A stretch of DNA of 64,000 nt from contig JAPLQI010000057.1 of the NCBI GenBank assembly GCA_026399755.1, positions 22,309 to 86,308 on the forward strand, given 5' to 3'. Each line of letters starts with the position of its first letter. Position 1 is the stretch's first letter. This document shows positions 58,345-64,000 of this stretch, in pieces. Made by a program: the position numbers and the translations under genes. The DNA is from Pseudomonadota bacterium (GTDB taxonomy: Bacteria > Pseudomonadota > Gammaproteobacteria > Burkholderiales > Chitinibacteraceae). The notes under the pieces were generated by a model. The model worked only from the letters and a program-made list of their open reading frames with translations, did not search any database and had not been told where the DNA came from.

Positions 58345-59261
58345 TGGCTAAACGAAAGATTGATGGCGTTTTATTGCTGGATAAGCCCTTTGGTATTTCC
58401 AGTAATAATGCCCTGCAAAAAGCCCGTTGGTTGCTGCAAGCAGAAAAAGGCGGCCATACCGGTGTGTTAGACCCATTTGCAACTGGTTTGCTGCCTTTGT
58501 GTTTTGGTGAGGCGACTAAATTCGCCCAGCGCATGCTTGAGGCGGATAAAGGCTACCGCGCAACGATCAAGCTGGGTGAAGTCTCAACCACGCTTGATGG
58601 CGAGGGTGAAATCACTAAGAGTGGTGATGCCCCGAGCGATGAAGCCTTGATTCGTGCTGCGGTCAGCACCTTTGTTGGGCCAATCAGCCAAACTCCGCCT
58701 ATGTATTCGGCGCTTAAATTCCAAGGCAAAGCCCTGTATGAATACGCCCGCGAAGGCGTTGTACTTGAGCGCCAGTCACGGCAAATCACTATCTATAGTA
58801 TTGATATTATTTCGATTGAAGGTGATGTGCTGGTGATTGATGTAAGCTGCTCAAAAGGCACTTATATCCGAGTTTTGGCGGAAGATATTGGTAAGGCTTT
58901 AGGGTGTGGGGCTTACTTAACAGGATTGCGTCGCACTAGAACGGCTGGTTTCTTGTTGGAGAGCTCGGTTAATTTAGACGATTACAATCATGTGCCAGTC
59001 GAAGAGCGTGATGGCTTTTTATTGCCCGCCGATTGCCTCTTGCTTGATTTGCCCGCCTTATTCTTTGATGCAGCAGAGTTCGAAAAAATACGTCATGGTA
59101 TGACGGTTGAGCGTTCTGGTTTACTGCCTAGTGAGTATCGTCTTTACGCCGAGGGTGAAACTAGGGATAATGCACGGTTCATCGGTTTGGGCGAAGTGGC
59201 AGCAAGCGCTGAGAATCCGCATGCATGGCTGCGGCCTAAACGACTTCTGTCTGGTTTGTAA
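58344..59261 (+). CDS. truB: tRNA pseudouridine-55 synthase TruB
   Basis: 305 aa; makes pseudouridine 55 in tRNA T-loops. Catalytic Asp43 is in GGHTGVLDPFATGLLPLCFGEATKF. The opening DGVLLLDKPFGISSNNALQK and GPISQTPPMYSALKFQGKALYEYAREG are typical. The C-terminal PUA-like part (AEGETRDNARFIGLGEV) is short, as in TruB. It begins on the last base of the rbfA stop (TAATG). Confidence 0.97.
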   Translation: MAKRKIDGVLLLDKPFGISSNNALQKARWLLQAEKGGHTGVLDPFATGLLPLCFGEATKFAQRMLEADKGYRATIKLGEVSTTLDGEGEITKSGDAPSDEALIRAAVSTFVGPISQTPPMYSALKFQGKALYEYAREGVVLERQSRQITIYSIDIISIEGDVLVIDVSCSKGTYIRVLAEDIGKALGCGAYLTGLRRTRTAGFLLESSVNLDDYNHVPVEERDGFLLPADCLLLDLPALFFDAAEFEKIRHGMTVERSGLLPSEYRLYAEGETRDNARFIGLGEVAASAENPHAWLRPKRLLSGL

Positions 59262-59381
59262 AAATCAGGTGGATTAAAGGGAGCTTAATTGGGTTTCACA
59301 TTCGTTAGAATGATAGGCTCGGTTTGGCTCGACGGCTCTTTACAAGTTGTAAAGAAGCCTTATCTCTCTGGAGTATTAAGC

Positions 59382-59651
59382 ATGTCCGTAACAGTTATTC
59401 AAAAAGCAGATATCGTTAAGAAGTTCCAACGCGCTGAAGGCGATACTGGTAGTCCTGAAGTTCAAGTTGCATTGTTGACAGCACGTATCAATGACTTGAC
59501 ACCTCACTTTAAAGCCAACAAGAAAGATCACCACTCACGTCGTGGTTTGCTCAAGATGGTTAGCACACGTCGTCGCCTACTGGATTACTTCAAGCGTGTT
59601 AACTCTGAAGGTTACCGCGCCCTGATCGCTGAACTCGGTCTGCGTAAGTAA
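59382..59651 (+). CDS. rpsO: 30S ribosomal protein S15
   Basis: 89 aa from the ATG at 59382, with CTGGAGTATTAAG upstream; exactly the normal length. [21 protein letters not shown] and [24 protein letters not shown] are the rRNA-binding S15 core. In-frame codons upstream of 59382 are non-homologous. A strong terminator follows, so rpsO and pnp are partly uncoupled. The ~120-bp gap after truB probably carries an rpsO promoter. Confidence 0.98.
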   Translation: MSVTVIQKADIVKKFQRAEGDTGSPEVQVALLTARINDLTPHFKANKKDHHSRRGLLKMVSTRRRLLDYFKRVNSEGYRALIAELGLRK

Positions 59652-59653
59652 TA

Positions 59654-59687
59654 AAAAAAGTCGTAGTCGTAAGACTGCGACTTTTTT
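59654..59687 (+). terminator. Terminator after rpsO
   Basis: AAAAAAGTCGTAGTC / GACTGCGACTTTTTT, 15-bp stem with one T-G pair, 4-nt loop and a T-run. Confidence 0.93.
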
Positions 59688-59718
59688 GTTGTATGAATTT
59701 ATTGGAATTTATTAAAGA

Positions 59719-59770
59719 AGCGCCACGGACTTCCTTGTCATTATTACGCAAGAAACCGTGGCACTTTTTT
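59719..59770 (+). terminator. Second hairpin with T-run upstream of pnp
   Basis: AGCGCCACGG / CCGTGGCACT (one mismatch) with a 27-nt loop, followed by TTTTTT. It could be a second terminator or part of the pnp leader. Confidence 0.6.
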
Positions 59771-59799
59771 AATTAAGAACCTTCAAACCTGTCAAACAG

Positions 59800-59867
59800 C
59801 GGTTTCGGCGGCGGGTTGAAGAAGTCTCAGTGTTTACGTGCTGAGCCTATTGGTTGTGCCGAAACCG
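59800..59867 (+). promoter_or_regulatory. Structured pnp leader (long stem with nested hairpin)
   Basis: Perfect 10-bp arms CGGTTTCGGC (59800-59809) / GCCGAAACCG (59858-59867) enclose a CTCAG / CTGAG hairpin (59826-59845). It lies 80-150 bp upstream of pnp, where E. coli has the RNase III-processed, PNPase-autoregulated stem. The function here is inferred by position. Confidence 0.65.
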
Positions 59868-59946
59868 GCAGCGCCTCAGTCGAGCTGCAGCGGAAAATCA
59901 ATCACGCCTTGGACTGGAGGCGTTAGTGTGAAAAAAGGATCAGTCA

Positions 59947-62097
59947 GTGTTCAATAAAATTGTGAAATCATTCCAGTACGGTAAGCATACAGTCACCATG
60001 GAAACGGGTGAAATTGCCCGTCAAGCGAGTGGTGCCGTTCTTGTAAATATGGACGATACCGTTGTTCTCGTGACGGTTGTAGCCGCGCGTGACGTGAAGC
60101 CGGGTCAGGATTTCTTTCCGCTGACCGTTGATTACCAAGAGCGTACTTATGCTGCTGGTCGCATTCCAGGTGGTTTCTTTAAGCGTGAAGGCCGTCCTTC
60201 CGAGAAAGAAATTTTAACTTGTCGTCTGATTGACCGCCCGATTCGTCCGCTTTTCCCTGAAGGTTTTTACAACGACATCCAGATCATTGCGACCGTGATG
60301 TCGGTTAACCCAGAAGTTGATCCAGACATCGTTGCGATGATTGGTGCTTCTGCTGCCTTGTCGATTTCTGGTGTGCCATTTGATGGCCCGATCGGCGCAG
60401 CGCGCGTTGCTTATATCAATGGTGAATACGTTCTTTGCCCAACCTTGTCTGAGCTGAAAACCAGCCAGATGGATCTGGTGGTTGCAGGTACTTCACAGGC
60501 TGTTCTGATGGTTGAATCGGAAGCGGACGAATTGTCCGAAGCCATCATGCTGGGCGCAGTAGTATTTGGTCACGAGCAATTGCAAGTGGTGATTAATGCC
60601 ATCAATGAATTAGCTGACGAAGCTAATCCAGAATTGTTTGCTTGGGAAAACCCAGTTGCGAATGAAGCTCTGATTGCGCAAGTTCGCGCTGTTGCTGCTG
60701 CGGGCCTGTCAGAAGCATTCAAATTGCGTCAAAAGCAATTGCGTACCATCAAAATCAATGAAACTTGGGCTTTGGTTAAAGCGGCGCTGATTACTGAAGA
60801 AACAGGTACTTTAGCTTCGAATGAAATCAAAGGCATTTTCAAAGGCCTGGAAGCGGAAATCGTTCGCGGTCAGATCTTGGATGGCTACCCACGTATCGAT
60901 GGTCGTGATACACGCACTGTGCGTCCTATCACGATCCGTACTGGCGTATTGCCACGTACTCACGGCTCGGTGTTGTTTACTCGCGGTGAAACACAAGCGA
61001 TTGCAGTAGCGACGCTGGGTACTAAGCTAGACGAGCAAAAAATTGATGCATTGGCCGGTGCTTACACAGATCGCTTTATGCTGCATTACAATTTCCCCCC
61101 GTACTCGACTGGTGAAACTGGCCGTGTAGGTACACCGAAGCGTCGTGAAATTGGTCACGGTCGTTTGGCTAAGCGCGCACTGGCTGCGATGCTGCCGTCG
61201 GTTGAAGACTTTGGCTACTCAATGCGCGTTGTTTCGGAAATCACCGAATCAAACGGCTCAAGCTCAATGGCTTCAGTTTGTGGTGGTTGTTTGGCCTTGA
61301 TGGATGCAGGCGTTCCGATGAAAAACCACGTGGCCGGTATCGCCATGGGCTTGATCAAGGAAGGCAATCGCTTTGCAGTATTGTCCGATATCTTGGGTGA
61401 TGAAGATCATCTGGGCGATATGGACTTTAAAGTGGCAGGTACTGAAAACGGTATCACCGCACTGCAAATGGACATCAAGATCAACGGTATCACTAAAGAG
61501 ATCATGAAAGTGGCTCTGGATCAGGCGCAAGAAGGCCGTGTGCATATCCTTGCTATCATGAAAGGCACAATGGAAGGCGCGCGCACTGAAGTGAGCGAGC
61601 ATGCTCCACGTCTTTACATGATGAAGATTAATCCGGAAAAAATCCGCGATGTAATCGGTAAGGGTGGCTCGGTAATTCGTGCGCTGACCGAAGAAACCGG
61701 CACACAGATTGATATCCAAGAAGATGGAACCATCACCATCGCTTCGATCTCAGCTGAAGGCGCGGATGAAGCGAAACGCCGCATTGCTGATATAACGGCT
61801 GAAGTTGAAATCGGCAAGATCTACGAAGGTCCAGTGGTTAAGATTCTGGATAACAACGTAGGCGCGATTGTATCGATCATGCCGGGTAAAGATGGCTTGG
61901 TTCACATCAGCCAAATCGCTAACGAGCGCATCAAAAACGTTGGCGATTACCTGAAAGAAGGCCAAGTTGTTCGCGTTAAAGTGATCGAGCAAGACGAGCG
62001 TGGTCGTATCCGCTTATCGATCAAAGCGGTAACAAACGAAGAAACACCAGTAGTGGCTGTTGAAGCTGTTGCTGCACCGGTTGAAGCTGCAGAGTAA
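59947..62097 (+). CDS. pnp: Polyribonucleotide nucleotidyltransferase (PNPase)
   Basis: 3'-5' phosphorolytic exoribonuclease, core of the degradosome. 716 aa from a GTG with AAAAAAGGA upstream. Two RNase PH-like domains (about 1-140 and 310-540; [30 protein letters not shown], and [23 protein letters not shown]) are separated by a helical linker. They are followed by a KH domain ([20 protein letters not shown], about 555-610) and an S1 domain ([21 protein letters not shown], about 620-690). Ends in a Val/Ala/Glu tail. Confidence 0.98.
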   Translation: MFNKIVKSFQYGKHTVTMETGEIARQASGAVLVNMDDTVVLVTVVAARDVKPGQDFFPLTVDYQERTYAAGRIPGGFFKREGRPSEKEILTCRLIDRPIRPLFPEGFYNDIQIIATVMSVNPEVDPDIVAMIGASAALSISGVPFDGPIGAARVAYINGEYVLCPTLSELKTSQMDLVVAGTSQAVLMVESEADELSEAIMLGAVVFGHEQLQVVINAINELADEANPELFAWENPVANEALIAQVRAVAAAGLSEAFKLRQKQLRTIKINETWALVKAALITEETGTLASNEIKGIFKGLEAEIVRGQILDGYPRIDGRDTRTVRPITIRTGVLPRTHGSVLFTRGETQAIAVATLGTKLDEQKIDALAGAYTDRFMLHYNFPPYSTGETGRVGTPKRREIGHGRLAKRALAAMLPSVEDFGYSMRVVSEITESNGSSSMASVCGGCLALMDAGVPMKNHVAGIAMGLIKEGNRFAVLSDILGDEDHLGDMDFKVAGTENGITALQMDIKINGITKEIMKVALDQAQEGRVHILAIMKGTMEGARTEVSEHAPRLYMMKINPEKIRDVIGKGGSVIRALTEETGTQIDIQEDGTITIASISAEGADEAKRRIADITAEVEIGKIYEGPVVKILDNNVGAIVSIMPGKDGLVHISQIANERIKNVGDYLKEGQVVRVKVIEQDERGRIRLSIKAVTNEETPVVAVEAVAAPVEAAE

Positions 62098-62128
62098 GTC
62101 TTTTTAAAAGACACTGCGTTTAGCTGAT

Positions 62129-62160
62129 AAAAATGCCGACCTAATGGGTCGGCATTTTTT
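62129..62160 (+). terminator. Terminator of pnp
   Basis: AAATGCCGACC / GGTCGGCATTT stem, 5-nt loop, followed by T-run. Near symmetrical, so it may also serve the convergent parA-like gene. Confidence 0.93.
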
Positions 62161-62177
62161 TGTCTGCAAAAAATGGA

Positions 62178-62810
62178 TTAACGCTTATTACTCACCAGCC
62201 AATCAAGAAGTGGCTGCCATTGCAAGCGATCTTGCTTGGTGCGTGAGACGGGCAAATCGAAGAGGGTTAAGCCACGTTGTATGCTTTGCACATAAAGCTG
62301 TGTATCACGTATGCAGGTGAGCAGTGGTAGATCAAATTGCTTGAGAAACTCGGTTAGCTGTGTTGCAGATTGAGTGCGAGGGTTTACTCGCATTCCGATG
62401 ACGGCCACCGATATTTCTTCACGGCGGATCGCTTTGACCTCTGCCAGCTCTTCAAAAAATGTGGCACTCGCCCACATATCAAAAGCAGAAGGCAATACTG
62501 GAACAACAACATGATCGACTCGCATTAAAGCTTGTTTTAGCCGTTTGCCATGCAAGCCAGCGGGGGAATCCAATACGGCGATGCCAGTACCCTTAGGCGG
62601 TCTGGCTTTTTGTTCTTCATCTAAATCCCAGCCTCGGATTTGCGGCGAGCTGCTGGGGCGCAGGCTAAGCCAGTGTCGGCTGGATTGTTGACTATCAATA
62701 TCGCCCAGCATCACGGCTTCTTCTTGCCATGCAAACCATGCTGCCAAATGAGTTGAGAGGGTGGATTTTCCACTTCCACCTTTGGGATTTGCAATAAGTA
62801 TGCTGCGCAT
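62178..62810 (-). CDS. Orphan ParA/MinD-family ATPase
   Basis: 210 aa. The deviant Walker A PKGGSGKST (signature Lys10, Lys15) is followed by GDIDSQQSS (switch I-like) and VLDSPAG (Walker B/switch II). It is shorter than chromosomal ParA of parABS (~260 aa), has no N-terminal DNA-binding domain, and is not beside gidB/parB. It therefore belongs with orphan ParAs that position plasmids or protein cargo such as carboxysomes or chemotaxis clusters. It diverges from a basic RHH-like protein, its probable partner. Cargo unknown. Confidence 0.88.
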   Translation of the reverse strand: MRSILIANPKGGSGKSTLSTHLAAWFAWQEEAVMLGDIDSQQSSRHWLSLRPSSSPQIRGWDLDEEQKARPPKGTGIAVLDSPAGLHGKRLKQALMRVDHVVVPVLPSAFDMWASATFFEELAEVKAIRREEISVAVIGMRVNPRTQSATQLTEFLKQFDLPLLTCIRDTQLYVQSIQRGLTLFDLPVSRTKQDRLQWQPLLDWLVSNKR

Positions 62811-62835
62811 AATAGCCTGAATGTGAATTTAACGA

Positions 62836-62862
62836 TTTATATCATTTATATAGTTTATACTG
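62836..62862. promoter_or_regulatory. Three tandem 9-bp repeats between the parA-like and RHH-like genes
   Basis: TTTATATCA, TTTATATAG and TTTATACTG abut with exact 9-bp spacing, in the 79-bp divergent gap. Short tandem sites of this kind are typical operators for ribbon-helix-helix partners of ParA. They overlap the likely -10 region (TTATACT). Confidence 0.6.
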
Positions 62863-62889
62863 TTTTTACCTTATATGGGAGGGTGCATC

Positions 62890-63330
62890 ATGGCTTCACG
62901 TAAAGTTAAAGAAATAGCAGAAGAAGTTATTGTTGAGGATAAGAAACCTACTGTAAGAAAGGCAACAGCTGGCCGGCGTAAAGCGGTAGTAGCTCCGCTT
63001 GAAGTTGCCATTATTGAGGTGGTGTTGGAAGCATCGCCTGATGTTGTTGAAGTCGCTCATTCGCCCCTTTTCGCAGGGAAAAAAGCAAAAGTCACCAAGA
63101 CCAAGAAGCCTAAGCTGGTTAGAGATAGTTTTACTATTCCAGAGGTAGAATATATTCAATTGGCAGAATTAAAGCAGCGCTGTTTGGACGCGGGCTTAGC
63201 AGTAAGAAAGAGTGAGCTACTTAGGGCGGGCTTGCAAGCCTTAGTTTCAATGCCTAGTGATATCTTGATCAAACAATTTGATTCAATTGAGAAGCTAAAA
63301 ACAGGACGACCTTCTGCTAAAGCAGAATAA
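62890..63330 (+). CDS. Basic protein with C-terminal ribbon-helix-helix-like domain (putative ParA partner)
   Basis: 146 aa from the ATG at 62890, with GGGAGGG upstream. Residues 1-78 are low complexity, Lys/Ala/Val/Glu-rich (KKPTVRKATAGRRKAVVAP; KKAKVTKTKKPKLVR) and probably disordered. Residues 79-125 (DSFTIPEVEYIQLAELKQRC, then KSELLRAGLQALV) show the strand-helix-helix pattern of RHH proteins: a short amphipathic strand and KSELLR at the start of helix 2. Divergent from the ParA-like ATPase. A basic tail plus RHH would suit both DNA binding and ATPase stimulation (inference). Confidence 0.65.
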   Translation: MASRKVKEIAEEVIVEDKKPTVRKATAGRRKAVVAPLEVAIIEVVLEASPDVVEVAHSPLFAGKKAKVTKTKKPKLVRDSFTIPEVEYIQLAELKQRCLDAGLAVRKSELLRAGLQALVSMPSDILIKQFDSIEKLKTGRPSAKAE

Positions 63331-63361
63331 GAAAAAGCGCCTATTTATTAGGCGCTTTTTC
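63331..63361 (+). terminator. Terminator after the RHH-like gene
   Basis: GAAAAAGCGCCT / AGGCGCTTTTTC perfect 12-bp stem with a 7-nt loop and T-run. The next 190 bp to the chemotaxis gene hold no visible gene. Confidence 0.92.
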
Positions 63362-63552
63362 TTGGGGGATAAATCACGATTTAATGTTCATTGACCCTGA
63401 TTGTTCCTCATATTTAAACTCATTATAAATATCGTATAGCCGATGAAGCTCGCGTATTTTTCAGCATCGCTCACAGGTTTCACTCGTCCTACACATGCAA
63501 AAGCCAAGCACAGTGAATAAGAGGTATAGTCGGGTTATTTAATATTTATTTT

Positions 63553-64000
63553 TTATGAATGATCCATCATCGCCTTAGCATCAAATCCTAGGCGTAATCC
63601 ACCCCAATGTTGGCCAGCGATATAAATGGGTAGGTCTAATTCAGTCATGATTTCACCGGTATCGCGCACATAGGTTTTTAATAGAAATCGTTGCTGATTT
63701 TGGGCCGCTCGCAAGCCAGCAGTATCGTTAAATAATCGTTGATCGCGGCTATTGAGTAAATCGGTTTCAAGATTACCCGTCATGGCTTTGGAATACCAGC
63801 TATTGTGCGTTGGACCATAGCCATTGTTATCCACCGCGAGTGAAAACTTTCCGCCAGGTGTGGCTTGAACTAATTGATCGTAAATAGCTTGGATTTCATT
63901 GGTAAATAGTGAGTTATAACTGGTTTTAAATTTAGCAGGTTTGGTATTGGGAATGGCTTGATATCTCTGATCGAATACATCAACGCCACGATTTTTGAGT
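63553..64000 (-). CDS. C-terminal part of a methyl-accepting chemotaxis-type protein (partial)
   Basis: About 149 codons are open from the right edge to the stop at 63553; no start is in the window. The sequence ends DNNGYGPTHNSWYSKAMTGN ... RLFNDTAGLRAAQNQQRFLL ... KTYVRDTGEIMTELDLPIYI ... HWGGLRLGFDAKAMM. This Cache-like C-terminal module (NGY.PTHN, RDTGE, HWG..R.G) is found at the end of many proteobacterial chemoreceptors, after the signalling domain. The assignment rests on this module only; the methyl-accepting region lies outside. Confidence 0.7.
   Translation of the reverse strand, partial: LKNRGVDVFDQRYQAIPNTKPAKFKTSYNSLFTNEIQAIYDQLVQATPGGKFSLAVDNNGYGPTHNSWYSKAMTGNLETDLLNSRDQRLFNDTAGLRAAQNQQRFLLKTYVRDTGEIMTELDLPIYIAGQHWGGLRLGFDAKAMMDHS

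Overview
The window looks like chromosome from a betaproteobacterium of the Neisseriales/Chromobacteriaceae type (an Iodobacter-like genome would fit; the genus is an inference). The reasons are a barrel-less, RmpM-like OmpA protein, a Neisseria-like RimP N-terminus, the ompA-gyrA-serC-pheA-hisC block, and intergenic spaces rich in short palindromic repeats, including one that resembles the Neisseria dRS3 type. No rRNA, tRNA or CRISPR array was seen.

Layout. (1) 1-17.6 kb: a type VI secretion locus in two arms that diverge from about 9.1-9.3 kb. The minus arm reads tssB-tssC-hcp-tssE-tssF-tssG-tssH (tssH runs off the left edge) and the plus arm tssJ-tssK-tssL-tssM-tssA. All core genes except tssI/vgrG are present. 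The gaps hold three copies of a ~240 bp repeat and many hairpin repeats, and the 3' end of tssL is tandemly duplicated as a micro-ORF just before tssM. (2) 18-31.9 kb: housekeeping genes, namely pldA, serS, rarA-lolA, an ompA-like gene, gyrA, two hotdog thioesterases, serC, pheA, a LOG-family gene and hisC. (3) 32-35.9 kb: an accessory patch of five minus-strand genes (LysE, SDR, RidA, GNAT, VOC). It has two complete attC sites, partial ones, a group II intron 3' remnant and four copies of a TIR-bearing repeat: an integron cassette cluster with no integrase in view. (4) 36.2-42.8 kb: a PilZ-like protein, bfd with a Fur-box-like site, an RstAB-like two-component system next to a MipA/OmpV gene, a DUF418-type membrane protein and a DUF4019 protein. 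(5) 43.2-48 kb: a LacI regulator, FucP-type permease, AGE-family sugar isomerase and PfkB sugar kinase, which together suggest mannose to fructose to fructose-6-phosphate. This operon lies between a 3' fragment of dapE and the intact dapE. (6) 48.1-52.7 kb, minus strand: yffB-dapE and fadD-pilU. (7) 53-62.1 kb: rimP-nusA-infB-rbfA-truB-rpsO-pnp with regulatory leader structures. (8) 62.2-64 kb: a divergent orphan ParA / ribbon-helix-helix-like pair with 9-bp direct repeats between the genes, then the C-terminus of a chemotaxis-receptor-like protein at the right edge.

The items most worth following are the duplicated TssL tail ahead of a TssM that lacks a P-loop, the cassette cluster with its intron scar, the mannose operon bracketed by two dapE ends, and the orphan ParA/RHH pair.
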